6,599 bases of DNA from Thiotrichaceae bacterium (GTDB lineage Bacteria > Pseudomonadota > Gammaproteobacteria > Thiotrichales > Thiotrichaceae). This document shows positions 1 through 6,041 of this stretch, piece by piece (within the stretch, counting starts at the first letter, position 1; every line of letters starts with the position of its first letter). The position numbers and the translations under genes are program-made. The notes below the pieces were generated by a model that did not search any database, was not told the origin of the DNA, and worked only from the letters and a program-made list of their open reading frames with translations. The stretch covers positions 1 to 6,599 of the forward strand of contig WGBH01000314.1 of NCBI GenBank assembly GCA_015494435.1. Reading direction: 5' to 3'.

Positions 1-1018
1 TTAATAAACTATTAAATTCGCCTTTTATCTCTGCCTCAATGGGCAAATACCAGCAATTTTTAAGTCTAAACTGCTGACATTTTACGGCATCTTTTTCTGT
101 CATAATAATGATCTTATTATCCTTAAACTGTAATTCTTTTTTTGTGAAAGCATGATGATCAGGAAAGCTATGCTTGATTAACTCAAGACCTAAGGTTTCT
201 AATGCGCTATAAAATCGAGCGGGATTACCTATTCCTGTCACGGCATGAACGGTTTTTCCTTTTAAAGTCGCTAATGGCTGAGTCTGTTCCTGTTTAGACA
301 AGGAATATAGCAAACCTCCTGATAAGCGCATTGAAAAAAGGGACTCTAACTGATATTTCCGTGCAAACCTATCTTTTTGGTGCTTGTTTTTTGAGAATGC
401 GTGATTGAATACTATAAAATCTACATCTTTTAAACGCGATGAATGCTCTCGAAGTGGGCCGGCTGGAATACAGTAGCCATTGCCGAGTTGACGCTCAGCA
501 TCTATTAATACAATTTCAATATCAGCTTTTAAATTATAATGCTGTAAGCCATCATCAGACAGTATCAGATCACAATCGTATTGTGCGCAAAGGTATTGAA
601 TGCTTATATAACGATCTGCACCTGCAACTACAGGTACTTTGGTGTTTTTTGCCAGTAAAACAGCCTCATCTCCTACCTGTTCAGGATGACTTAATGCTGT
701 TACTTTTTGTGGCGATTGGATGGATTTTCCACCATAGCCACGGGTAATAATGGCAGGTTTATAACCCGCTTTTAAAAGTAATTTAGCTAAATAGATAACA
801 ACAGGTGTTTTGCCTGTACCACCAATAGAAATATTGCCAACAATAATCAGGGGTACTGTTATTTTGGAGCGTCTACGCGTGAGTTTCCAGCGTTGGAAAG
901 AGTGAAGGGCGCAATAAAGCAGAGTAAAGGGAAGTAATACCCATTTCCCTTTACCTTGTTGGTACCAAATATTCTCTAGTGAGCGTTGTAGCCAAGATGT
1001 GTGTTGGTGATGATGCAT
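1..1018 (-). CDS. lpxK: Tetraacyldisaccharide 4'-kinase LpxK (3' end cut by window edge)
   Basis: LpxK transfers phosphate from ATP to the 4' position of the tetraacyldisaccharide 1-phosphate lipid A precursor at the inner face of the inner membrane. The frame is open from 1018 to position 1 (339 full codons) with no stop, so the last residues lie outside; the family is usually about 325-340 residues. Seen in the translation: an N-terminal amphipathic segment with WYQQG (18-22), a P-loop GNISIGGTGKTP (61-72), TRGYGG (92-97), GDEAVLLA (116-123), the catalytic-region motif SDDGLQH (154-160), GPLRE, and near the end MTEKDAVKC starting at residue 306, followed by WYLP, all typical of LpxK. Start: ATG at 1018; an in-frame TAA two codons upstream excludes a longer protein. 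No Shine-Dalgarno-like purine run is visible before this ATG, which is odd. It follows msbA on the same strand after 186 bases occupied by a palindromic repeat. The identity is secure; the exact start slightly less so. Confidence 0.95.
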   Translation of the reverse strand, partial: MHHHQHTSWLQRSLENIWYQQGKGKWVLLPFTLLYCALHSFQRWKLTRRRSKITVPLIIVGNISIGGTGKTPVVIYLAKLLLKAGYKPAIITRGYGGKSIQSPQKVTALSHPEQVGDEAVLLAKNTKVPVVAGADRYISIQYLCAQYDCDLILSDDGLQHYNLKADIEIVLIDAERQLGNGYCIPAGPLREHSSRLKDVDFIVFNHAFSKNKHQKDRFARKYQLESLFSMRLSGGLLYSLSKQEQTQPLATLKGKTVHAVTGIGNPARFYSALETLGLELIKHSFPDHHAFTKKELQFKDNKIIIMTEKDAVKCQQFRLKNCWYLPIEAEIKGEFNSLL

Positions 1019-1038
1019 GATTTAATTGCTAGCTACTT

Positions 1039-1198
1039 AGGAAGTTTCAAGTAATGAATTTACCCATATTGCGCTGATTTTTTGTTTCTGATTGGAGCAT
1101 CTCAAGAGGCGCATAGTTATTCTACGCAACGATTGAGATGATTCAAGCAGGGACAAAAGGGCAAGTAAGATTGGTAAATTCATTGTTTGGAACTTCCT
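1039..1198. repeat. 160-base palindromic intergenic element, copy A
   Basis: The whole msbA-lpxK gap is one long imperfect inverted repeat. The outer 26 bases (1039-1064) match the reverse complement of 1173-1198 at 23 positions. An inner perfect 8-base pair CATCTCAA (1098-1105) / TTGAGATG (1133-1140) closes a central core: GAGGCGCATAG (1106-1116), a 5-base loop, CTACGCAACGA (1122-1132). Pairing also continues, less perfectly, through the middle of the arms. The same core, in the same orientation and with the same arm lengths (67 and 66), occurs in copy B at 5878-6041, but the outer arms are largely different. No open reading frame, target-site duplication or T-run is seen. It begins 6 bases after the msbA stop codon and ends 20 bases before the lpxK start. 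As RNA or extruded DNA it could form a hairpin of about 160 bases; effects on lpxK expression or mRNA stability are inference. I do not recognise a named repeat family. Confidence 0.85.
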
Positions 1199-1204
1199 TG
1201 GTTC

Positions 1205-3004
1205 TCATTTGTCGTTGTCATTTGTGCTACTAGCCTCAAATTGTAAGCGATGTAATTTAGCATAAGCATCGCCTTTATCGAGCAGTTCTTTATGTGTTCC
1301 CATTTCAATAATTTCCCCTTGCTCCATCATTAAAATGATATCTGCTGATTCAATAGTCGATAAGCGATGCGCTATCATAAAAGTAGTGCGTCCTTTTAAT
1401 AACTGATCTAATGCAGATTGAATCATTTTCTCTGATTGTGTATCAAGAGCCGAGGTTGCTTCATCTAAAATCAGTATTGGCGCATCGGCTAAGATAGCTC
1501 TTGCAATTGCGATACGCTGTTTTTGCCCGCCCGAAAGTAAGGTGCCATTTTCCCCGACTTTGGTATCGAATCCCTCGGGTAAGGCTTGAATAAACTCTAA
1601 TGCATGTGCTGCACGGCTAGCTTGCTGAATTTCATCCTCGCTGGCATGGCGCATTTTACCGTAGGCTATATTATCTCTTACCGAGGCATTAAATAGGGTG
1701 ATATTTTGCCCAACATAGGCAAATTGCTGTCTTAAATTATTGAGTTGAATATCGGTTATTGCAATATCATCCAGTAAAATATCACCCGCATAATAATTAT
1801 AAAAACGCGGCAACATATTGACTAAGGTGGTTTTCCCACTGCCTGATTGCCCAACCAGTGCTATTTTCTGACCTGATTCTACTTTAAAGCTAATGCCTTT
1901 AATCACATCCTTTAAAGCGCTAACATAACGAAATTTTACATCTCTAAATTCTATTTTCCCTTTGGTATTGTTGATTATCTGCCTACCTGTGTCTTCTTCT
2001 TGAGACGCATCGAGCAAGGAGAAAATATTTTCCCCAGCAGCAATACCACTTTGCAAGATGGCATTGACTTTAGTCAGACGTTTAACAGGGTCGAGCAATA
2101 ACATCATCGCTGCCATAAATGCCATAAAGGTGCCAGGTGTAAAATGTTCAATCAAACCATCATGGGTTGCAATATAGATAATAATAGATAAGGCAATTGC
2201 TACAATAAAATGCACTGTCGGCATACTGAGTAGTTCTGTCACGACACGTTTCATAAAGGCGCGACGATTGCGCTCATTGACTGCTTCAAAACGTCGTTTT
2301 TCATCCTCAATTCCATCAAAAATACGAATTTCTTGAGGGGTAGCAATGGCTTCGCTACTGATTTGTGTGACTTCACCGACGGAATCTTGAATTTGACGAC
2401 TAAAGCGTCGAAAACGCTTTGAAACATAAGAAATAATCAATGCAATAATTGGGCCACTTAGCAAGACAACAAGGGTTAATTGCCAACTGTAATACAACAT
2501 TAAGGTTAATAAGCCAATAATAGTGGCAATATCTTGAATCAGAACCTTGAGTCCTTTCGTTGCTGCCTCTGCAAGCTGTTCTACTTGAAAGATTAACAGT
2601 GTAATTAACTGCCCCGAATTATTTTTATCATAGTAACTCAGTGGTAAATTCAATAAACGATCAAATAACTGACTGCGTATTTTAGTAACCACATTGCGCC
2701 CGACTAATGATAAATAATAGCCCGATATAAAACCAGAAACGCCACGCAGTAGAAAAATAAGCAACAGTGCAAAGGGAGCTAAGCGGATTGTTTCTGGATC
2801 TTTATCCATAAACGTTCCATCAAGTAAGGGCTGAAGATAAGCGGCAAATAAAGGTTGTGTTGTGGCGTTAATCAATAGACCAAAAAAAGCGAAGAATAAA
2901 AATAAGCGATAAGCTAAAGCATAATTTGCTAAGCGCTTATAAATGGTAAATCCATTGGTTTTTTTATTGTTTGATGAATCCGATACAGTTTTAGAACTAA
3001 GCAT
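1205..3004 (-). CDS. msbA: Lipid A export ABC transporter MsbA
   Basis: MsbA is a homodimeric ABC exporter in the inner membrane that uses ATP to flip core-lipid A from the cytoplasmic to the periplasmic leaflet. The 599-residue product is a half-transporter of the usual size (about 580-600). The N-terminal half carries about six hydrophobic spans (near 33-55, 76-98, 155-175, 176-195, 263-280, 288-304). The nucleotide-binding domain follows from about 350: Walker A GQSGSGKTT (385-393), Q-loop Gln433, ABC signature LSGGQ (490-494), Walker B ILILDE (510-515) with catalytic Glu515, D-loop SALD (518-521) and switch His546. All catalytic residues are intact. The ATG at 3004 is preceded by AAGGAT at good spacing. 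It lies 12 bases after exbD and is followed by lpxK, the usual partner. The name rests on strong MsbA-like sequence plus the lpxK context; related lipid exporters of the same fold are the only alternative. Confidence 0.95.
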   Translation of the reverse strand: MLSSKTVSDSSNNKKTNGFTIYKRLANYALAYRLFLFFAFFGLLINATTQPLFAAYLQPLLDGTFMDKDPETIRLAPFALLLIFLLRGVSGFISGYYLSLVGRNVVTKIRSQLFDRLLNLPLSYYDKNNSGQLITLLIFQVEQLAEAATKGLKVLIQDIATIIGLLTLMLYYSWQLTLVVLLSGPIIALIISYVSKRFRRFSRQIQDSVGEVTQISSEAIATPQEIRIFDGIEDEKRRFEAVNERNRRAFMKRVVTELLSMPTVHFIVAIALSIIIYIATHDGLIEHFTPGTFMAFMAAMMLLLDPVKRLTKVNAILQSGIAAGENIFSLLDASQEEDTGRQIINNTKGKIEFRDVKFRYVSALKDVIKGISFKVESGQKIALVGQSGSGKTTLVNMLPRFYNYYAGDILLDDIAITDIQLNNLRQQFAYVGQNITLFNASVRDNIAYGKMRHASEDEIQQASRAAHALEFIQALPEGFDTKVGENGTLLSGGQKQRIAIARAILADAPILILDEATSALDTQSEKMIQSALDQLLKGRTTFMIAHRLSTIESADIILMMEQGEIIEMGTHKELLDKGDAYAKLHRLQFEASSTNDNDK

Positions 3005-3016
3005 TCTATCCTTAAA

Positions 3017-3442
3017 TTACTTTTTTCTTTTCGATTGAGTAATTGCCATCGAGAAATTAGTTAATCCCAAGCGTCCTGCTATATCCATAGCGGTTACAAC
3101 CGCTTGATAATTAGCATGAGCATCTGCACTTATGATTAAAGGTGGATTATTTCCTCGTCGATCAAGTGCCTGACTCATGGCTTTAAATAAGGTTTCGGGT
3201 TTATTATTTAATACTTCTAAGCCATCAATATAGTAACGCCCTTGGCTATCAACTAATAATTCTAAACTATTTGGTTGAGAATTTGATGCTGCATTTTGCG
3301 CGGTTGGCAGGTCAATTTTAATTCCTTCATCGCGGTCAAAAGTGGTTGTAATCATAAAAAAGATCAGCAATAAAAAGACCACATCAATCAGTGGCGTTAC
3401 ACTCACCTCAACATCATCTATCACATGCTGGCGGAAGTTCAT
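3017..3442 (-). CDS. exbD: ExbD/TolR family biopolymer transport protein
   Basis: ExbD is the small subunit of the inner-membrane proton motor that, with ExbB, energises TonB-like proteins acting on the outer membrane. The 141-residue product has the family layout: a short cytoplasmic N-terminus, one membrane span at about 15-35, and a periplasmic domain to the end. The span holds the conserved aspartate Asp20 in TPLIDVVFLLLIFF, the expected proton-carrying residue (equivalent to Asp25 in E. coli ExbD). The periplasmic part contains the typical IDLPTA, YYIDG and LIISADA segments. Its ATG sits in an ATGA overlap with the exbB stop, indicating translational coupling, and the stop is 12 bases before msbA. 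TolR is the paralogous alternative, but there is no tolA, tolB or pal here and the exbB-exbD-msbA-lpxK order supports ExbD. No tonB gene is visible, so the energised partner is unknown. Confidence 0.9.
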   Translation of the reverse strand: MNFRQHVIDDVEVSVTPLIDVVFLLLIFFMITTTFDRDEGIKIDLPTAQNAASNSQPNSLELLVDSQGRYYIDGLEVLNNKPETLFKAMSQALDRRGNNPPLIISADAHANYQAVVTAMDIAGRLGLTNFSMAITQSKRKK

Positions 3443-4164
3443 GTTAAATTACCTTTTGCTTGTTGCGCTCTGGCATTTGCCTGTTGTTGTGCCATTAATT
3501 TTTGTTTGGCTGCTTGAATCGCCGCGCTAGGGTTGGATGACGAAGCTCCCATTGTGTTAGGGACTTTGCGATTGATAGTATCAATTAGCTTCATTGTCTC
3601 TTTTTCCATTTCAATCGCATAATCATTGATTTTAGCACGAAAATAACGATGAAAAATTAAGGCAGGCACTGCAACTGAAATACCAGCGGCAGTGGTAATC
3701 AATGCTTGCGATATCCCTCCTGCTAAATCGGTTGGATTACCCACCCCTTGACTGGTAATGACGCTGAAAACATTGATCATGCCAACAACGGTGCCTAATA
3801 AACCCAATAGCGGTGCAATAGTGGCTATTGTTCCTAAACTTGTCATGTATTTATCCATGGCATGAATAACGTGGCGACCCGTTTCTTCAATACTTTCTTT
3901 TAATGAATGGCGTGGTAAATGTGCATTCTCTAGTCCTGTTGCTAACACCCGTCCTAGTAAAGAGCTTTCTCTTAATTTATTAATTTGTGCTGGAGAGGCT
4001 CGTCCTGATAATGCAAGTTTACGGGCTACATTTGTGGTTCCATCAGGCATAACTTTTTTTTTATTCAAGGAAAAAAATAAAGCCCCGATAATCGCCATAG
4101 CAAGAATAGATATTAGAATAATAGGGATCATCAATATGCCCCCAGCAGTGATAAATTCGAACAT
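3439..4164 (-). CDS. exbB: ExbB/TolQ/MotA family proton channel protein
   Basis: ExbB forms the multimeric inner-membrane scaffold and proton channel around ExbD. The 241-residue product shows three membrane spans: about 9-31, 109-133 and 151-174, with a cytoplasmic loop of about 75 residues between the first two, as in the family. The conserved segments are present: IAPLLGLLGTVVGM (116-129) in the second span, with Thr125, and GGISQALITTAAG (149-161) in the third, with Thr157/Thr158 facing the channel. The position of the E. coli channel glutamate (Glu176) appears to be Gln153 here, a substitution I believe is common in this subgroup. The C-terminal tail from about 208 is rich in Ala and Gln and probably cytoplasmic. 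The ATG at 4164 has AAGG 8 bases upstream. It is the first gene of the run, so the operon promoter should lie in 4165-4489; I could not find a convincing -35/-10 pair for it. Confidence 0.9.
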   Translation of the reverse strand: MFEFITAGGILMIPIILISILAMAIIGALFFSLNKKKVMPDGTTNVARKLALSGRASPAQINKLRESSLLGRVLATGLENAHLPRHSLKESIEETGRHVIHAMDKYMTSLGTIATIAPLLGLLGTVVGMINVFSVITSQGVGNPTDLAGGISQALITTAAGISVAVPALIFHRYFRAKINDYAIEMEKETMKLIDTINRKVPNTMGASSSNPSAAIQAAKQKLMAQQQANARAQQAKGNLT

Positions 4165-4310
4165 TAGTTAGCCTTGTTTCCTGTTTTTATAATTAAAAGC
4201 CCTTTTGCAAATCGCCTGCTATCAAGTTTAGTAGTAGCTGACGATGTAATAACATTGTACGTGATTCTCTGCATAAAATAAATATAGACCGCCTATCAGT
4301 TGACGAAGTG

Positions 4311-4335
4311 TAAGCTTCTAAGCTTCTTAGCTAAG
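4311..4335. repeat. Tandem TAAGCTTC pair with adjoining 10-base palindrome
   Basis: TAAGCTTC occurs twice back to back (4311-4318 and 4319-4326), followed at 4326-4335 by the perfect palindrome CTTAGCTAAG. The CTAAG unit can therefore pair with CTTAG in more than one register. It lies about 65 bases upstream of the candidate promoter of the barrel gene and about 150 bases upstream of exbB, a plausible place for a regulator site. No known operator is recognised, and chance in AT-rich DNA is possible. Confidence 0.4.
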
Positions 4336-4399
4336 CCTCTCTTAAGATTATTATAGTTATAGGATGTCTTAAAAAAACAGACCCTTTATCAAACAATCC

Positions 4400-4429
4400 T
4401 TTACACTTACAAATAACATTGAATAAAAT
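4400..4429 (+). promoter_or_regulatory. Candidate sigma-70 promoter of the outer-membrane barrel gene
   Basis: TTTACA (4400-4405, 5 of 6 to TTGACA) and TAAAAT (4424-4429, 5 of 6 to TATAAT) are separated by 18 bases. Transcription would begin near 4436, giving a leader of about 54 bases. TAAGG at 4476-4480 then serves as ribosome binding site 9 bases before the ATG at 4490. It is predicted from the sequence only. Confidence 0.5.
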
Positions 4430-4489
4430 ATAAGCTAAAACCCCAGTATATCAATTCCTATAAAAATAATAATAATAAGGTTCCCCGAT

Positions 4490-5119
4490 ATGAAAAAACT
4501 GACCCCCATTAAGAAAAATATCAAGCTTGTCATTTTTATTAGCGCAGCGACGTTTTTACTATGCTCAAATGTTAATGCAAATCTTCCGAAGGCAGGTTTC
4601 AATTATATTAAAGCCTCAGCAGCTTATATTGACCAATCCAGTACAGGTATGATGGATAGAATTTATTTTGGTGGCGCTTTGGGCGCATCAGAGGCAGAAA
4701 CTTATTGCGCTATTACTAAAGGCTGTGAAAATAAAGATAGCTCGTGGAAAGCTTTTGCAGGTTACAATATCAGCGAAACATTCAGTGCCGAGGCGGCTTA
4801 TACTAATATTGGTGATCTGCATAAACAGGGTACATCCTCTGATATTTCAGCACTCTCCGTCTCAGGAGTAGCTAATTTAAACGTCAGTGACCAATTGGGC
4901 GTTTTTGCTAAAGCAGGTTTTTCACGTTGGGAAAGCAAAAATACAGACAGTGATAAAAGTGGCACAGGACTCACTTACGGACTAGGTGCAAAAATTAGCT
5001 TAAGTGAATCAATGAAGCTACGAGCAGAGTGGGAACGTTTACCGAGTATCACTACCAGCAATACTGAAGAGTCGGATATGAATATGATGAGTATCGGTGT
5101 TGAGCTATCAACGCTTTAA
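4490..5119 (+). CDS. Small outer-membrane beta-barrel protein (OmpA-like/porin-family fold)
   Basis: A 209-residue secreted protein. The N-terminus is a signal peptide: Lys-rich start, hydrophobic core at about 13-25, and a probable signal peptidase I site after VNA (28-30). The mature part alternates polar and hydrophobic residues in beta-strand fashion, with the GY/AAY strand patterns of small OmpA-like barrels: WKAFAGYNIS (86-95), SAEAAYTNIGD (99-109), LGVFAKAGFSRW, TYGLGAKISLS and LRAEWERL near the end. Two cysteines, Cys73 and Cys79, sit in a probable external loop and could form a disulfide. Unusually, the protein ends in IGVELSTL rather than with the terminal aromatic residue that usually helps the BAM machinery recognise barrels. 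It stands alone on the plus strand with its own promoter and converges with trmJ. A specific function (pore, adhesin, structural) cannot be assigned. Confidence 0.75.
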   Translation: MKKLTPIKKNIKLVIFISAATFLLCSNVNANLPKAGFNYIKASAAYIDQSSTGMMDRIYFGGALGASEAETYCAITKGCENKDSSWKAFAGYNISETFSAEAAYTNIGDLHKQGTSSDISALSVSGVANLNVSDQLGVFAKAGFSRWESKNTDSDKSGTGLTYGLGAKISLSESMKLRAEWERLPSITTSNTEESDMNMMSIGVELSTL

Positions 5120-5120
5120 A

Positions 5121-5148
5121 GACGTTTTCAGTCATTTGTTCAAACGTC
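5121..5148. terminator. Hairpin at convergent gene ends, possible bidirectional terminator
   Basis: A perfect 7-base inverted repeat GACGTTT (5121-5127) / AAACGTC (5142-5148) with a 14-base loop spans the 12-base gap between the barrel stop and the trmJ stop, and extends into the last trmJ codons. The position is right for a shared terminator. The loop is long and the T-run is weak on both strands (only TTT on the minus side), so strong intrinsic termination is doubtful. Confidence 0.35.
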
Positions 5149-5857
5149 GAATGGAGGCTAATGCACCTTGTAAAATACGCATTTCATGTGTATCTAATTC
5201 GGCGCGTGAAAAGATATTGCGTAGCCGTTGCATGACTTTTCCTGGATGATTTTTAATAATAAACCCAGTGTCTTTTAAGGTTTGTTCCAATTGGATATAG
5301 AATGTTTCTAGTTCTTTGGCAGTGGGTAATTCTCTGGAGAATAAATCATCGGCTAACGGCTTTGCTTGCTCTTTGCATGAGTCTTTGTAAATCTCATAGC
5401 TCAGAGTCTGCACCGCAGCGGCAATATTTAATGAGCTATAGTCAGGATTAGCAGGAATAGTGACACGGTATTTTGCTAAAACTAAGTCCTCATTAAACAA
5501 CCCCATACGTTCAGGGCCAAAAATTAAGGCGACAGGCGCTTTTTTAGCCACCGTATTTAAAGCCTGTGCCATTTTTTCTGGGTTTAATTCAGGTAAATCA
5601 TTTCCGCGTACTCGCGCAGTGGTCGCAATCACCAAAGAACAATCTTTTACTGCGTCATAAACACTGTCCACCACAATCGCTTGCGCTACTGCATCTTTAG
5701 CCCCTGCGGCCATTTTTAAGGCTTCATCCGATGGAAAATCACGCGGTTGCACTAAATACAGCTGACTTAGCCCCATTGTTTTCATAGAACGCGCTGCTGA
5801 GCCAATATTGCCAGCATGAAAAGTACGCACCATTACAATGCGAATATTATTTAACAT
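5132..5857 (-). CDS. trmJ: tRNA (cytidine/uridine-2'-O-)-methyltransferase TrmJ
   Basis: TrmJ uses S-adenosylmethionine to methylate the 2'-OH of residue 32 in the anticodon loop of several tRNAs, acting as a dimer in the cytoplasm. The 241-residue product matches the family length (E. coli 246). It has the SpoU/TrmH trefoil-knot motifs: motif 1 HAGNIGSAARSMKTMG (14-29) with Asn17 and the catalytic Arg23; TTARVRGND (79-87); motif 2 ALIFGPERMGLFNEDL (110-125) with Gly114 and Glu116; and motif 3 IPANPDYSSLNIAAAVQ (134-150) with Ser142 and Asn144. A C-terminal helical region follows to the end, as in TrmJ rather than TrmL. The ATG at 5857 is preceded by GAGG 7 bases upstream. A TATTAT hexamer on the minus strand (5896-5891), inside the repeat, could be a -10 box but has no clear -35. 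The suhB/iscR neighbours common elsewhere are absent; the gene lies between a convergent barrel gene and a palindromic repeat. Confidence 0.93.
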   Translation of the reverse strand: MLNNIRIVMVRTFHAGNIGSAARSMKTMGLSQLYLVQPRDFPSDEALKMAAGAKDAVAQAIVVDSVYDAVKDCSLVIATTARVRGNDLPELNPEKMAQALNTVAKKAPVALIFGPERMGLFNEDLVLAKYRVTIPANPDYSSLNIAAAVQTLSYEIYKDSCKEQAKPLADDLFSRELPTAKELETFYIQLEQTLKDTGFIIKNHPGKVMQRLRNIFSRAELDTHEMRILQGALASIRRLNK

Positions 5858-5877
5858 TGTTTATCCTCGGGTTCTTC

Positions 5878-6041
5878 TAAGTAGGTGGGCATAATAAATC
5901 TAACAAAATTTTCGATGTTTATTTTTCAATATTCAAGGCATTGTTGAGGCGCATAGCAGAGGGCTACGCAACGACAATAATAACGCAGAAGATCGGAAAA
6001 TAAACGAGTAAAATGTTATATTTATTGTGTCTACCTACTTA
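5878..6041. repeat. 164-base palindromic intergenic element, copy B
   Basis: A second full-length imperfect palindrome fills the gap between the radical SAM gene and trmJ. The ends TAAGTAGGT (5878-5886) and ACCTACTTA (6033-6041) are perfectly complementary, and over the first 27 bases from 5879 the arms match at 23 positions. The centre repeats the core of copy A: GAGGCGCATAG (5946-5956), a 7-base loop, CTACGCAACGA (5964-5974), flanked by ATTGT/ACAAT. Measured from 5879 and 6040, the arms are 67 and 66 bases, exactly as in copy A, yet their sequence is mostly different. The right end overlaps the last codons and TAG stop of the radical SAM gene; the left end is about 20 bases before the trmJ start and may contain its -10 box. 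There is no ORF and no visible target duplication. It is probably a mobile or structured repeat; the function is unknown. Confidence 0.85.

Larger units (their letters stand above)
4165..4489. other. Divergent intergenic region between exbB and the barrel gene
   Basis: This AT-rich stretch of 325 bases separates two divergent genes and should carry promoters for both. On the plus strand a good sigma-70-like promoter is seen at 4400-4429. For exbB, on the minus strand, a TATAAA hexamer lies about 20 bases upstream of the start region (in the stretch around 4180-4195) but has no matching -35, so it is not called separately. The segment 4311-4335 contains tandem and inverted copies of TAAGC-like units. 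No RNA gene, ORF with coding character, or copy of the palindromic repeat was found here. Confidence 0.7.

Noticed and set aside
439..747. A 102-codon plus-strand open frame
   Set aside because: It lies wholly antisense to the conserved P-loop to GPLRE part of lpxK and has no recognisable motif or ribosome binding site.
1039..1198. Classical MITE or IS remnant
   Set aside because: No direct target-site duplication flanks either element, the ends of the two copies are unlike each other, and no transposase fragment is visible.
4490..4579. Lipoprotein signal in the barrel gene (Cys25)
   Set aside because: The residue before Cys25 is Leu, which does not fit a lipobox, and a good signal peptidase I site (VNA) follows at 28-30.
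5878..6041. Integron attC site
   Set aside because: attC sites keep conserved boxes at the outer ends and vary in the centre. This element does the reverse, lacks the GTTRRRY/RYYYAAC boxes at its ends, and has no cassette array or integrase nearby.
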